DNA of 64,000 bases, taken from assembly GCF_003966145.1 (NCBI RefSeq), contig NZ_RXNR01000006.1, forward strand, positions 39,316 to 103,315, read 5' to 3'. Position 1 is the first letter of the stretch. Each line of letters starts with the position of its first letter. This DNA is from Lysinibacillus telephonicus (GTDB lineage: Bacteria; Bacillota; Bacilli; Bacillales_A; Planococcaceae). Made by a program: the position numbers and the translations under genes. A model generated the notes under the pieces. That model did no database searches. It saw nothing but the letters and a program-made list of their open reading frames with translations, and had not been told where the DNA came from. Positions 36,867 to 46,681 of this stretch are shown here, piece after piece.

Positions 36867-37044
36867 GAGGACGCCCCCATCATTTGATATTTCTTCTATT
36901 CTATCTTAATAAAGTTTATCTTTTAGCTGTTAAAAAAGCAAGTCCATTAGCAAGAAAACATAACATTTGATTTATAATTCTTTATTATTTGCCTATAGTA
37001 GCGTTATACTGTACATGACATTTAGATTAGGGGGAACCATAAAT

Positions 37045-37545
37045 ATGGAAAATATTATACCAATTAAAGGTGCCGTTAAATATAATATTACTTTAGATCC
37101 AACTGTTTGGATTTTTGATGACCGTAGATTAGATTTAAATACGTATTTCACAGACCGTAATGAAGAGGAAGACGAAGAGACGCTTTATTTAAAAAATGCT
37201 GGTGCACATTGGTCAAGAGAAATAATGGAGGGTGCGGTTTTCCCACCAACTTTAAAAACAGAAAGAAAATTTGATCGTCAAGGTATGAAAACAGGAACTT
37301 TCGGCATGGAAATTAAGTATTTTTTAAATAATGCTGAAATTGACAATAATGCAACTAAAGTTGTATTTGAATTAAAAGACGGCAGCGAACATACATTTTC
37401 GATAGATGAAGCATACTCACTTATTTTCAAGTATAGCCAGGATGGAAAGCCGATTACTGATGGAGGTCCTGTCCACATTATTTTTTCAGACGGATCAAAT
37501 ATCGACAATCCAATTAAAAATGTATCAGCAATTCGTGTTGAATAG
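37045..37545 (+). CDS. ylaL: YlaL-like conserved hypothetical protein
   Basis: 166-aa cytoplasmic protein of the YlaL type (MENIIPIKGAVKYNITLDPTVWIFDDRRLDL at the start). Mostly beta, with an acidic stretch (DRNEEEDEETL) at about residues 33-43 and no catalytic motif. Some databases call it a peptidyl-prolyl isomerase, without visible support. ATG at 37045 follows AGGGGGA; the frame extends 26 codons upstream without a ribosome site. Pairs with ylaI downstream (14 bp apart). Confidence 0.75.
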   Translation: MENIIPIKGAVKYNITLDPTVWIFDDRRLDLNTYFTDRNEEEDEETLYLKNAGAHWSREIMEGAVFPPTLKTERKFDRQGMKTGTFGMEIKYFLNNAEIDNNATKVVFELKDGSEHTFSIDEAYSLIFKYSQDGKPITDGGPVHIIFSDGSNIDNPIKNVSAIRVE

Positions 37546-37559
37546 ATGGAGGGGATCTG

Positions 37560-37763
37560 ATGCGAGTCAAATGTGTCATTTGTGATTCAATAAATAATCT
37601 CAACGACGATTCACCATTGGCAAAAAAATTGCGCAACCGTCCAATTCATACGTACATGTGCGAACCATGCCACGAAAGAATTGCAAAAAAGACAGAAGTA
37701 AGACTAGCTACAGGCAACTTCCGCCTATTCCGAACATCCTCACCGATTGATGAGGATTTCTAA
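37560..37763 (+). CDS. ylaI: YlaI family zinc-ribbon protein (DUF2197)
   Basis: 67-aa protein. Two CxxC knuckles (CVIC near the N-terminus and CEPC in the middle, 33 residues apart) form a likely zinc ribbon; the stretch RNRPIHTYMCEPCHERIAKKTEVRL is typical of YlaI. Function unknown. Starts with ATG at 37560 after a GGAGGGG site that overlaps the end of the ylaL unit. Confidence 0.85.
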   Translation: MRVKCVICDSINNLNDDSPLAKKLRNRPIHTYMCEPCHERIAKKTEVRLATGNFRLFRTSSPIDEDF

Positions 37764-37866
37764 AAAGCTTTTTGAGGTTTGAATGGTAAAAATAATAAAG
37801 TGAACGGCTATTTCAATCTAATTTGGATAAATAGCAAACAGTTTAAACATTAACCAAATAAATCCG

Positions 37867-37966
37867 TCATTCGCGCCTCACATGCCGCAGTAGCCAAAGT
37901 ATGAGATCCAAGTCTGCGATTTATTGATCGCAGACTTTAGCTCATACGACGGCTGCGGCAAGCGCG
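37867..37966. repeat. 100-bp imperfect hairpin element
   Basis: Between ylaI and the ABC genes. Left arm TCATTCGCGC..TGCCGCAG (37867-37890) pairs with the right arm from 37932 on. Inner segments GTATGAG with CTCATAC and AGTCTGCGAT with ATCGCAGACT extend the stem to a short central loop. The GC-rich composition contrasts with the AT-rich flanks. No T tail, so not a normal terminator. Confidence 0.65.
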
Positions 37967-38010
37967 AACGACATTTAGCAACACTTTTACTTTAATAAAT
38001 TTTAGAAGAG

Positions 38011-38045
38011 AAAAATCCTGAACACTTTACCGTTCAAGGATTTTT
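38011..38045 (-). terminator. Terminator of the NitT/SsuABC-type ABC operon
   Basis: 13-bp stem with one bulge (38011-38023 with 38032-38045) and T5 on the minus strand, 8 bp beyond the permease stop. Confidence 0.88.
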
Positions 38046-38053
38046 ACACACTT

Positions 38054-38848
38054 CTATTCACTCTTAATTAACCACTTCTCCAGCATTTCCACTAACTGAT
38101 ACATAATCGTTGCAAAAATCGCAATAATTAGTAGGGACATAAGCACAAGGTTAAAGTTGAACACTTGGAAGCCATAAATAATCAAATAACCAAGTCCCTG
38201 TGATGAAACGAGGAACTCTCCAACAATAACCCCAACCCATGCTAAACCAACGTTTACTTTTAAAGTAGAGATAATTGTTGGGAATGATGCTGGCAATATT
38301 GCTTCTTTAAACATTTGCAACCTTGTTGCATTAAATGTTTGCAACACTTTTAAGTAATTCGCATCAACATTTCTAAACGATGTATATATTACAATCGTTG
38401 AAATGATGACTGAAATAATTGCCCCCATCGTAATAATTGAATTCATCCCAGGACCCATCGCAACAATTAAAATTGGACCTAGGGCAACTTTCGGCATTGC
38501 ATTTAAAATAACTAAGTAAGGATCCAGCACTTTCGAAAGAATTGGTGACCACCATAAAATTGCTGCTAATATCGTCCCAAGTAAAGTACCAATAATAAAC
38601 CCAAGCACTGTTTCAAAAAGTGTGTAGCCTATGTGAATAAATAATGTACCGTCCGATATATTATCAATAAACAAATTAAAGACTTTTGAAGGGGAACTAA
38701 AAATTAATGGGTCTATCCATCTTAAACTTGAGGCAATTTCCCATAGTGAGAAAAAAGCAATGATAATTAGCAATTGGTAAAAACGAATCCATCGTTTTTC
38801 TTTCACGAGTGATTGCTTAAATTGCTCATGTAGATTGTTGGTGTTCAA
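38054..38848 (-). CDS. ABC transporter permease (SsuC/TauC/NitT family)
   Basis: 264-aa inner-membrane permease with about six helices and the EAA-type coupling loop ([27 protein letters not shown], followed by [13 protein letters not shown]). A TTG start at 38848 is supported by GGAAGGAG 9 nt upstream and gives a 23-bp overlap with the ATPase gene. The longer frame from 38914 would add residues within the ATPase gene. Operon order substrate-binding, ATPase, permease. Confidence 0.83.
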   Translation of the reverse strand: MNTNNLHEQFKQSLVKEKRWIRFYQLLIIIAFFSLWEIASSLRWIDPLIFSSPSKVFNLFIDNISDGTLFIHIGYTLFETVLGFIIGTLLGTILAAILWWSPILSKVLDPYLVILNAMPKVALGPILIVAMGPGMNSIITMGAIISVIISTIVIYTSFRNVDANYLKVLQTFNATRLQMFKEAILPASFPTIISTLKVNVGLAWVGVIVGEFLVSSQGLGYLIIYGFQVFNFNLVLMSLLIIAIFATIMYQLVEMLEKWLIKSE

Positions 38849-39608
38849 GGCCTTCAAGCTCCTTCCAAATAATTTGGAAAAGAGAGGAATAGCTTGAATG
38901 GGAACGAGCTTCAAAAGGGGTAAGCCTTCTTAATTCCTCTGGTACTACAAACGTTTGATACAGTCTTCCTGGTCGAGGTGAGAAAAGAAAGATTCTATCA
39001 CTCATCGCAATCGCCTCACCTAAATCATGTGTAACTAGAATAGCTGTCTTTCCATACTCTTTTAACATTAGAGAAACTAAATCCTCTAGTTTTAATTTTG
39101 ATAAGTAATCCAACGCTGAGAACGGTTCATCTAACAGCAGTATTTTCGGATCGACTGCTAATGTTCTTGCTAAGGCAACTCTTTGCCGCATACCGCCTGA
39201 TAATTCTCTTGGGTATTTCTTTTCAACTGATGGCAAGCCTACATCATTTAATAGTCTCGATGCAACAGATTGAAAGCTCTCTTTTTCTTTATTTAATAAC
39301 TTTAAGCCAAGTGTTATATTTTCTTCAATAGTCTTCCAAGGAAAGAGATAGTCTTGTTGAAGCATATAGCCGATTGATAATTCAGCATTATTATAAACAT
39401 CTTGACTTTCAATTGTTATTGAACCTGATGTCGGTTTGAATAATCCAGCAATAATAGAGAGAAGTGTCGTCTTGCCGCAGCCGCTAGGTCCGATAAATGA
39501 AACAAATTCACCTTTATTTATTGTTAAATTAATATTCTGTAATGCCTCTGTTGCAGCTTCTTTTGAAAAATACGTATGGTGAACATTGCTGACAGATAAG
39601 AAATCCAT
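38826..39608 (-). CDS. ABC transporter ATP-binding protein (SsuB/TauB family)
   Basis: 260-aa ATPase. Walker [11 protein letters not shown]-loop in [11 protein letters not shown], signature LSGGMRQR, Walker [14 protein letters not shown]-loop in LVTHD. It energises the importer encoded with it. Abuts the substrate-binding protein gene (stop and start adjacent). Confidence 0.93.
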   Translation of the reverse strand: MDFLSVSNVHHTYFSKEAATEALQNINLTINKGEFVSFIGPSGCGKTTLLSIIAGLFKPTSGSITIESQDVYNNAELSIGYMLQQDYLFPWKTIEENITLGLKLLNKEKESFQSVASRLLNDVGLPSVEKKYPRELSGGMRQRVALARTLAVDPKILLLDEPFSALDYLSKLKLEDLVSLMLKEYGKTAILVTHDLGEAIAMSDRIFLFSPRPGRLYQTFVVPEELRRLTPFEARSHSSYSSLFQIIWKELEGLEHQQST

Positions 39609-40607
39609 TTACTCCGAAACCTTCTCTGCAAACGACGTATCTACTAATTCATTATAATCCATACGTTTTGGTAGTTCTCCTGCTTCTTCCATAATATCCT
39701 GTAAATTATTCCATTCTGCTTCGTCTAAAATCGGATCTTTTGCAAATGATTCCTGAGATTTATAGCGCTCAACAACAGTTGCAATTAATTCCACATCCGT
39801 ATCTTCAAAGAAAGGTTGAATTGCTTCGGCTACTTCCTCAGCAGAGCTTTCATATACAAAATCCTGTGCTTTTTTTATGGCTCTCGTAAATTTCTCAATT
39901 ACTTCTGGATTTTCATTCATATAACTATCTTTTGCCATGAAAACTGTATATGGTAAATGTCCAGATTCCGTTCCAAATGATGCAACGATATAACCGACCC
40001 CCTCTTGTTCAAACACACTTGCTGTTGGTTCAAATAATTGAACAAAGTCGCCAGTACCTGAAGCAAATGCTGTTGAAATATTAGCAAAATCTATATTTTG
40101 AATTAATTCTAAATCTGCTTGAGGATCAATTCCGTGCTTCTTCAACACGAATTCACCTGTCATTTGCGGCATACCACCCTTACGTTGTCCAAGGAAGGTC
40201 GTACCATTTAACATATCCCAAGAGAAATTGTCGATTTTTTCTCTTGAAACTAAAAACGTTCCATCAGTCTGTGTTAATTGTGCAAAGTTTTTAATTGGAT
40301 CATTTGCACCTTGAGCAGATACATAAATAGATGTTTCAGAACCTACAAGGGCAATATCTATTCCATCAGATAGAAGAGCTGTCATCGTTTTATCCCCACC
40401 GGCAATTGTTGATAATTCGACATTAAGTCCTTCTTCTTCAAAAAAGCCCTTGGAAATTGCTACATATTGAGGTGCGTAGAAAATGGAGCGCGTTACTTCA
40501 CCAACTTTTACATTTTGAAGCTCTTCTTTGTCACCACAAGCGACAAGAAGAAGGAGTCCAAAACATGCTAACATAACTAAAAAACTTGACCTCACCCATT
40601 TTTTCAA
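39609..40607 (-). CDS. ABC transporter substrate-binding lipoprotein (NMT1/SsuA-like)
   Basis: 332-aa lipoprotein. The lipobox LLVAC gives lipidation at about Cys24. The mature part matches the NitT/TauT/SsuA/NMT1-type fold: FYAPQYVAISKGFFEEEGLNVEL, LLSDGIDIALVGSETSIY, LGQRKGGMPQM, LPYTVFMAKDSYM. Substrate not deducible; sulphonate, pyrimidine or taurine-like compounds are typical of the family. TTG start after AAGGAGG. No riboswitch or S-box could be recognised in front of it. Confidence 0.85.
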   Translation of the reverse strand: MKKWVRSSFLVMLACFGLLLLVACGDKEELQNVKVGEVTRSIFYAPQYVAISKGFFEEEGLNVELSTIAGGDKTMTALLSDGIDIALVGSETSIYVSAQGANDPIKNFAQLTQTDGTFLVSREKIDNFSWDMLNGTTFLGQRKGGMPQMTGEFVLKKHGIDPQADLELIQNIDFANISTAFASGTGDFVQLFEPTASVFEQEGVGYIVASFGTESGHLPYTVFMAKDSYMNENPEVIEKFTRAIKKAQDFVYESSAEEVAEAIQPFFEDTDVELIATVVERYKSQESFAKDPILDEAEWNNLQDIMEEAGELPKRMDYNELVDTSFAEKVSE

Positions 40608-41580
40608 TGCTCCAACCTCCTTTTACTCTTCGTACTTTATTCTAGAGTAGGTTATGCGCAATATAAAAAATGTGTGATTACCCAGAAAGGTGGAGATAAT
40701 TGTTTAATCTAAGGTGGTTAAAGGAAGTTTCATTTAATGGCTTGATTAGTCCATACTTAAACAGAAAAAAACTATAGTAATAGTTATATGAAGGCCCTAA
40801 TTATGTCACTAAATTGGACTAAAGAAATGACCTACTAAACAATTAGACGAAAAATAAAGAATCCGAATTCAAACAGCAATTGAGCTTTGTAGCCTATGGT
40901 ACATATATTGATTAACCATCTAAAATATAGTACTTCTAAATAATTTATTAATCGTTTAATTAACATTTTCCAATTAAATGTGATAAAAGTGAACATCAAT
41001 AGTTACATAATAAAATTAATAGTGTTTTAATGAGTAGAATATTTTTTAATATTAATAATTTCAAATCAAGAAAATTATTATTTCGTACCTAAGTGCTATT
41101 TAAAGGTATTTTTTTAACATTAAACAAAAGAAGTGGTCATTACGGTGCATTACAGAACAGCATACTTCAAATTGATCCGTAAAACAGGAAAAAATAGAAA
41201 AAATATTTTAAGTTATTTTTATAACATCAGTTTTCAACTGAAAACTCTTTAAAATGATTCTGTCAACCTTACTAAAGAGTTTTCGAATCAAACCAATTGT
41301 ATTAAATTCATTTGACACAACGCTAATAAATAGCGATGTTATGAAAAAAATTTCTTTTTCATCCTGCTCAATTCCTTCTATTTACACCATTGAAAATCAA
41401 TCCCTTACATATAAATGTATTTGAAATCTACTTATAACTACCAGAATTTGACATTTTTCATAAAATGTTAAAATGAATTTAGGGATATTTTTTTTAAAAC
41501 CTATAAAGCTTATCTATAGTACTATTTAAATTTTAAAAGTTTTGAGTTTTTAAAACCCATCAATAGGAGGAAAATTTTAA
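40608..41580. other. 970-bp AT-rich gene desert
   Basis: No credible ORF, RNA gene or riboswitch fold. Very AT-rich and lacking codon structure. Features seen: an 11-bp inverted repeat without T tail (41241-41251 with 41273-41283) and a candidate promoter near the right end. It lies in a lineage-specific insertion between ylaI and ylaH. Confidence 0.5.
41448..41474 (+). promoter_or_regulatory. Candidate promoter for the orphan secreted protein
   Basis: Perfect -35 TTGACA (41448-41453) and an extended -10 TGT-TAAAAT (hexamer 41469-41474). The spacer is 15 bp, shorter than usual, so confidence is limited. Confidence 0.35.
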
Positions 41581-41943
41581 TTGAAAACAATATTAAAAAT
41601 TTTAATACCATTCGTTTTAATTATTTCTATTTATGGATATAACTCTGAAGCAGCATCCGCTAGCACATCTGAAACTGTTTTCATATCAGGAGCTGATTAT
41701 CAAGTTTCAGACTATATTAATAGTTCCTCATCAGTATATGTCTTAGCTAAAAATACTGGTTCTGATCCTATTTTCTTCTTAGTGGTAGGACCCGGATTAG
41801 TTGCAGAATCAAAAGTATACACTCTTCAACCCGGTGCTGCTTGGCAAGGTACAATTAAGACAAATAGTAACACAAAACACGCTTTAGCTTTATATTGCGG
41901 CGGTTACAAATGTAACGGAACAGGTAATATTTCTTTAAAATAA
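41581..41943 (+). CDS. Small secreted orphan protein
   Basis: 120-aa protein with an N-terminal signal peptide (about residues 1-28; KTILKILIPFVLIISIYGY core, probable cleavage near SEAASA). The mature part of about 92 residues is beta-rich, Ser/Gly/Asn-rich, and contains two Cys 4 residues apart (CGGYKC). No family recognised. It starts with TTG behind a very strong AGGAGG, which supports translation. A terminator follows. It sits alone in an AT-rich desert beside the ABC operon, which hints at horizontal acquisition. A function such as adhesin, toxin or stress protein cannot be told. Confidence 0.65.
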   Translation: MKTILKILIPFVLIISIYGYNSEAASASTSETVFISGADYQVSDYINSSSSVYVLAKNTGSDPIFFLVVGPGLVAESKVYTLQPGAAWQGTIKTNSNTKHALALYCGGYKCNGTGNISLK

Positions 41944-42048
41944 TAAATAGTACTATTCATTATTTTTTTAACTGATTAATTAGGTTTTAAAAAAATACTT
42001 CTATCTGTATACACAAGTACTTAACAGATATATTACTATATCCCTTTA

Positions 42049-42082
42049 TGTAACCCAAGAATGATTATACGCTTGGGTTACA
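42049..42082 (+). terminator. Terminator after the orphan secreted gene
   Basis: 11-bp perfect stem (42049-42059 with 42072-42082), 12-nt loop and T run on the plus strand. Confidence 0.8.
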
Positions 42083-42269
42083 TTTTACATTAATCTCTCT
42101 CTTTATAAACAGGACATTATAACCGTCTTCCAGATTCATCCATAAATCTTTAAAATCCTCTAATTTATATTACCCTTAAAAACTTTCAATCACTCTTAAT
42201 AAAAAATTATCACTTTGAAAAAACATTTATACTTAACTACTCCTTCATGTTTGCAAAGAAAAGAAAAAA

Positions 42270-42300
42270 AGATGACTTCCAAAGAATACTGAAGTCATCT
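42270..42300 (-). terminator. Terminator after ylaH
   Basis: 10-bp stem (42270-42279 with 42291-42300) and T7 on the minus strand. Confidence 0.88.
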
Positions 42301-42349
42301 AATTCTACATATCCAGAAAGTTATTATTAAACTGTCTGAAACCATAATT

Positions 42350-42670
42350 TTAATTTTTTTCTCGTAATAAACGAAGTTTATAAATTCCCAAAAATAACGT
42401 AGCAACAATTAATCCTTCTATCATTGGTAAAGATAAGGCAAAGAAAGAAAGTACAACACACCCTAAAAATAGGCAAATATAAATGATAATATTCTGCCAT
42501 AACTTTAATTTTTTTTGCGCAAATCCCAATTTATAAACAATCGCACATAAGATAAAGACTGTAAAGAAAACAATATACCCAGCAACTGAATAGTTTGATG
42601 AATTTTCAAAAATGAAACGACTTATGCCGGTTAATTCATTTAGAACTTCTGATTCAGTTCCCTCCCTCAT
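42350..42670 (-). CDS. ylaH: YlaH-like membrane protein
   Basis: 106-aa protein with three membrane helices after a short polar N-terminus (about residues 30-50, 60-79, 82-99), lying directly downstream of typA as in B. subtilis. Basic inner loops (KKLKLW, KLRLLREKN) set the topology. Start with AAGGGG about 9 nt upstream. Function unknown. Confidence 0.78.
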   Translation of the reverse strand: MREGTESEVLNELTGISRFIFENSSNYSVAGYIVFFTVFILCAIVYKLGFAQKKLKLWQNIIIYICLFLGCVVLSFFALSLPMIEGLIVATLFLGIYKLRLLREKN

Positions 42671-42703
42671 TCAACTCTACCCCTTCTTTATACAAGTTTC
42701 AAA

Positions 42704-44548
42704 TTATTGCTCAGCGTATTTTTTCTTTTTAGCAAGTTTTTCACGTTCATTTTTATCCAAAATTTGTTTACGTAAACGAATTGATTCAGGTGTAACTTCT
42801 AAGTACTCATCATCGTTTAAGAATTCTAACGCTTCTTCAAGCGTCATAATTTTTGGTTTTTTAATGACATTCGTTGCATCTTTTGTTGCTGAACGAACGT
42901 TTGTTTTTTGTTTCATTTTCGTAATATTTACTGTGATATCGTTATCGCGTGTATTTTCACCAACAATCATACCTTCGTAAATTTCAGTACCTGGTTCAAC
43001 AAATAGTGTACCACGGTCTTCTACTTGCATCATACCATAAGTTGTTGCTTTACCTGTTTCCATAGATACTAATGCACCTTGGTGACGTCCACCAACACGT
43101 CCTGGTACAACTGGTTGGTAAGAATCAAATGTATGATTAATAATACCAAAACCTTTTGTTAAAGACATGAATTCAGTTGTATAACCAATTAGGCCCCGGG
43201 CAGGAACCATGAAAATAAGACGCACTTGTCCATTTCCTTCATTTACCATGTCTAACATTTCACCTTTACGGTTACCAAGTGATTCAATAACTGAACCTAC
43301 GTTTTCTTCAGGTACATCAATTTGCACTCTTTCAACTGGCTCGCATTTCACACCATCGATTTCACGGATGATTACTTGTGGTTTTGATACTTGTAATTCG
43401 AAACCTTCACGACGCATGTTTTCAATTAAAATTGATAGGTGAAGTTCCCCACGTCCTGAAACGATCCATGCATCTGGTGAATCTGTGTCTTCTACGCGAA
43501 GTGATACGTCAGTTTGTAATTGTGAACGCAAACGCTCCTCTAACTTACGTGATGTTACCCACTTACCTTCACGTCCTGCAAACGGTGAGTTATTTACTAG
43601 GAAAGTCATTTGTAAAGTAGGCTCATCAATACGCATTGGCGGAAGTGCTTCTAGATGGTCTTGTGGACAAACTGTCTCACCAACATTGATTTCTTCCATA
43701 CCAGAAACGGCGATTAAATCACCTGCATAAGCTTCTTGAATTTCTTCACGTTTTAATCCAAAGAATCCAAATAATTTTGTTACACGGAAGTTTTTCACAG
43801 TACCATCAAGTTTCATTAATGATACAGATTGTCCAACGTGAATTGTTCCGCGGAATACACGTCCAATACCGATACGACCAACAAAGTCATTATAATCAAG
43901 TAATGCTACTTGGAATTGCAATGGTTCTTCACGCGTATCAGCTGGTGCTGGAATATGTTCAATAACAGATTCAAACAAGCACTGCATATTTTCTTCCTGT
44001 TTAGAAGGATCTGAATCTAGTGAAGCCGTACCATTTACACCTGATGCATAAACTACAGGGAAATCTAATTGGTCTTCATCTGCCCCTAATTCGATTAATA
44101 AATCAAGAACTTCATCAACTACTTCTTCAGGTCGAGCAGAATCTTTATCGACTTTATTTACTACTACGATTGGTGTTAATTTTTGTTCTAGTGCTTTTTT
44201 CAATACAAAGCGAGTTTGAGGCATACAACCTTCATATGCATCGACAACAAGTAGTACACCATCTACCATTTTTAAAATACGTTCTACTTCTCCACCGAAA
44301 TCTGCGTGTCCAGGCGTATCAAGAATATTAATTCTTGTACCATTATAATTTACTGCTGTATTTTTAGCTAAAATCGTAATTCCACGCTCACGTTCAAGAT
44401 CGTTTGAGTCCATTGCACGCTCTTCTACATGTTCATTCGAACGAAAAGTACCAGATTGCTTTAACAATTGGTCAACTAATGTTGTTTTCCCATGGTCAAC
44501 GTGGGCGATAATTGCGATATTGCGTAAATCTTCACGTAACTTTGTCAT
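42704..44548 (-). CDS. typA: Translational GTPase TypA/BipA
   Basis: Ribosome-associated GTPase (614 aa) of the EF-G family, needed for ribosome assembly and growth under stress such as cold. G1 [11 protein letters not shown]3 [12 protein letters not shown]4 VVNKVDKD, then domains II, III and V and the BipA-specific C-terminal domain ([37 protein letters not shown]). Full length. It has its own promoter upstream and is followed by ylaH. Confidence 0.97.
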   Translation of the reverse strand: MTKLREDLRNIAIIAHVDHGKTTLVDQLLKQSGTFRSNEHVEERAMDSNDLERERGITILAKNTAVNYNGTRINILDTPGHADFGGEVERILKMVDGVLLVVDAYEGCMPQTRFVLKKALEQKLTPIVVVNKVDKDSARPEEVVDEVLDLLIELGADEDQLDFPVVYASGVNGTASLDSDPSKQEENMQCLFESVIEHIPAPADTREEPLQFQVALLDYNDFVGRIGIGRVFRGTIHVGQSVSLMKLDGTVKNFRVTKLFGFFGLKREEIQEAYAGDLIAVSGMEEINVGETVCPQDHLEALPPMRIDEPTLQMTFLVNNSPFAGREGKWVTSRKLEERLRSQLQTDVSLRVEDTDSPDAWIVSGRGELHLSILIENMRREGFELQVSKPQVIIREIDGVKCEPVERVQIDVPEENVGSVIESLGNRKGEMLDMVNEGNGQVRLIFMVPARGLIGYTTEFMSLTKGFGIINHTFDSYQPVVPGRVGGRHQGALVSMETGKATTYGMMQVEDRGTLFVEPGTEIYEGMIVGENTRDNDITVNITKMKQKTNVRSATKDATNVIKKPKIMTLEEALEFLNDDEYLEVTPESIRLRKQILDKNEREKLAKKKKYAEQ

Positions 44549-44589
44549 TATTCCACTCCATATTCTTTTTTCATATGATTAACTGTGTT

Positions 44590-44618
44590 ATTATAGCACA
44601 AGAAGAGGTTAATGTCTT
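44590..44618 (-). promoter_or_regulatory. typA promoter
   Basis: Minus-strand -35 AAGACA (44613-44618), 17-bp spacer, extended -10 TGC-TATAAT (hexamer 44590-44595), about 40 bp before the ATG. Confidence 0.65.
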
Positions 44619-44692
44619 TTTCAGAATTTAACAATTCGACAATAAATTATTAATAATTGCTTTTTTATAATGAGCAAGGAGGCACAATCCGT

Positions 44693-44878
44693 ATGAATAA
44701 AGCAAAAATCGTCATGTTTATTTTTGCAATAGCTGCAATTTTATCGATGATTTCAATCGGTTATGCAATTGCTGCTCAAACGATACTTGGCATCATCTTA
44801 GGAATAATCGCATTATGTGTAGTTATGATGATGGGATTCAAAATGAAGCGCAAGTTTCGTGAACAGGGATTATTATAA
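44693..44878 (+). CDS. ylaF: YlaF family small membrane protein (DUF5325)
   Basis: 61-aa protein with two membrane helices (about residues 4-24 and 28-47) and a basic C-terminal end (FKMKRKFREQG). Divergent to typA as ylaF is in B. subtilis. AAGGAGG precedes the ATG at 44693; the frame extends 12 codons upstream through the Shine-Dalgarno. Function unknown. Confidence 0.72.
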   Translation: MNKAKIVMFIFAIAAILSMISIGYAIAAQTILGIILGIIALCVVMMMGFKMKRKFREQGLL

Positions 44879-45096
44879 AAAGGAAAAAACTTTGCTTTTT
44901 AATTATATTTCCTCAAGAAAATATAAAAATGAATAATTAAAAGTACAAGCATCCTTTAGCTGCGCTTATAAATGCCACAACTTGCGCAATAATCTGCATA
45001 AATCTCCAAAACAAGCCTTTTTCCTTCCTTCATCGGAAGCGAGGACGCAATTTGAAGGTTTATAGACAACCTTCAAAGTATATATTAATTTTTTGT

Positions 45097-45152
45097 AAAA
45101 AATCCGCATGTAGCACTAAGAAAAGTATCTTCTTTGCTACAGCGGATTTTTT
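45097..45152 (-). terminator. Terminator of suhB
   Basis: Long stem (45097-45115 with 45135-45152, 18 bp with one unpaired base) whose 5' side overlaps the suhB stop; T run on the minus strand. Confidence 0.85.
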
Positions 45153-45948
45153 AAATTTCTTCAATATAATTATCTAATATAAGCTGATGTATGGATGGAT
45201 TCGCAATAATGAACGTATCTTGGGATAGAAAATCAAAATGTTCTCCCTTTAGGTTTGTAGCTATTGCACCAACTTCTTTTGCAATCACTGTACCTCCCCC
45301 TATATCCCAAGGTGCTAATCTCATTGAAATATAAGCATCTAATTTTCCACTTACAACAAAAGCAATTTCCATAGCAGCTGACCCATAAGAACGGGTTCCT
45401 CTTACAGTATTTACTAAATCAATTATTTTTTCATGGTTTATTTTTTTATTCGGAGTGACCCAGCTAGCATTTATACCAATGACTGCTTCCTCAATATTCA
45501 ATGGTTGTAATTTACGCAGCCGAGAGTCATTGTACCAAGCACCTTCACCTTCAATTGCATAAAATAAATCTTCCCGCATAACATCAAATATGTACCCGAG
45601 CTTTCCTATTCCGTCTACAAAAAATCCAATGGTAATCATAAAATGACGATGCTGTTTTACAAAATTCATCGTTCCGTCAATTGGATCAATAATCCATACT
45701 GGGCCATCAAGTGAATTTACATTCTCACCCATACCCTCTTCCCCTATTATTTTATGAGTGGGATCAAATGCTTTAATTTTTTCTATAAAAAACACTTCAG
45801 TTTGTCTGTCAATATTAGTTACTAGATCATTTGCTCCTGATTTTGTTTCAATAACAAGATCATATGAGAATGCATCCCGTATTCTTTTCCCAGCCTCAAA
45901 TATCATTTCCTTTGCGAACTTATCAATTTGTTTAAAATCCAAATCCAT
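45151..45948 (-). CDS. suhB: Inositol monophosphatase family protein
   Basis: Mg-dependent sugar/inositol phosphatase (265 aa) of the IMPase fold. Motifs: GEEGMGE (metal Glu), DPIDGTMNF (metal Asp pair), and WDIGGGTVIAKEVGA near the C-terminus. B. subtilis yktC is the positional homologue; substrate may be inositol-1-phosphate or other phosphates. GAAGGTGG lies before the ATG. Confidence 0.9.
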   Translation of the reverse strand: MDLDFKQIDKFAKEMIFEAGKRIRDAFSYDLVIETKSGANDLVTNIDRQTEVFFIEKIKAFDPTHKIIGEEGMGENVNSLDGPVWIIDPIDGTMNFVKQHRHFMITIGFFVDGIGKLGYIFDVMREDLFYAIEGEGAWYNDSRLRKLQPLNIEEAVIGINASWVTPNKKINHEKIIDLVNTVRGTRSYGSAAMEIAFVVSGKLDAYISMRLAPWDIGGGTVIAKEVGAIATNLKGEHFDFLSQDTFIIANPSIHQLILDNYIEEI

Positions 45949-45969
45949 TTCCCCACCTTCTTTAAGAAA

Positions 45970-46265
45970 AGCACAAGCTCCCAGCTCCTATCGCAACCAC
46001 ATTCGTTGCATAACGGCAGTGCTTAGCTAACTTCTAGGTAAACGCCACGTCCGAATTTATAGCCAACCATTTATCTACATCGAAAACGAAGCATCAGATG
46101 CATAACTAAACTTATATGAACCCAAAAGCTGATCATTAGAACACTACATCGCTTGTCCTGTCAGCTACTTGCACACCTTGTACGTCGGAATGCCCAAATC
46201 GGTAAGCTAATCCAGCATGTGATTGAGAGTGGCTGCGACCTGGAGGTACTGGGCGCTGAAGCTAC
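45970..46265. repeat. Palindromic intergenic repeat (copy 2, longer)
   Basis: The outer ends form an imperfect inverted repeat: the left end near 45970-46000 (AAGCTCCCAG...TCGCAACCAC) matches the reverse complement of 46225-46262. The core 46146-46163 matches the copy near 12587 at 16 of 18 positions. Composition is more GC-rich than the surroundings. It looks like a miniature, non-coding mobile or regulatory repeat. Confidence 0.55.
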
Positions 46266-46307
46266 ACATTAATTTAAAACAAAAAACCCTTTTTCTAATT
46301 TTATAAC

Positions 46308-46347
46308 AAAAATCACTTGCTGTCCGATATTGGAGCAAGTGATTTTT
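46308..46347 (-). terminator. Terminator after ykzI
   Basis: 14-bp stem (46308-46321 with 46334-46347), 12-nt loop and T-rich tail, 18 bp past the ykzI stop on the minus strand. Confidence 0.88.
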
Positions 46348-46364
46348 AAAATATTATGAAATTT

Positions 46365-46562
46365 TTAAACATAAGCGTGGAGACCATCTAATTCATCTTG
46401 AATTTCTTTGAGGCGTTTTTTACTTTTTTCCATTTCTTTTTCATCTTTCTCTTGCATTGCAGCGTATAAAGAAGCTAGTTCATAATCAAGTTCTAATCTT
46501 AAAATTTGTTCATATTGCTTTTCAATATCAACTTTACGTATAATTTTAATCATCTGTTTCAT
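46365..46562 (-). CDS. ykzI: YkzI-like small coiled-coil protein
   Basis: 65-aa strongly charged helical protein (ELDYELASLYAAMQEKDEKEMEKSKKRLKEIQDELDGL), predicted coiled coil, no other motif. Position between yktB and yktC matches B. subtilis ykzI. ATG at 46562 with GGGAAGTG upstream; an in-frame ATG lies three codons later. Function unknown. Confidence 0.68.
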   Translation of the reverse strand: MKQMIKIIRKVDIEKQYEQILRLELDYELASLYAAMQEKDEKEMEKSKKRLKEIQDELDGLHAYV

Positions 46563-46681
46563 ATTAAATCACTTCCCTTTCATTTTTTTTAAAAATTTTT
46601 GTCTCATGAATGGTTTGTTACAAAATTTTTCCCAAAAAACTGATAAAATAAACATGTAAAACAAAGATGGGGGCTGCAATA

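Larger units (their letters stand above)
41944..42349. other. Intergenic region orphan gene / ylaH
   Basis: About 400 bp between convergent genes, holding one terminator for each side (42049-42082 and 42270-42300) and nothing else recognisable. Confidence 0.5.
45949..46364. other. Gene-free interval suhB / ykzI
   Basis: About 415 bp filled mostly by the palindromic repeat copy 2 (45970-46265) and the ykzI terminator. No credible ORF. Confidence 0.55.

Noticed and set aside
41241..41283. 11-bp inverted repeat in the AT-rich desert as a terminator
   Set aside because: No T run on either strand and no gene ending nearby.
40608..41580. Riboswitch or sRNA in the desert
   Set aside because: No TPP, SAM, FMN or T-box core was recognisable; cannot exclude a novel RNA.
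43209..44331. Several plus-strand frames of 60-100 codons
   Set aside because: All are antisense shadows of typA.
44879..45096. Segment after ylaF with GC-rich patches as a third copy of the palindromic repeat
   Set aside because: Only a short local hairpin was seen; no shared core with the other copies.
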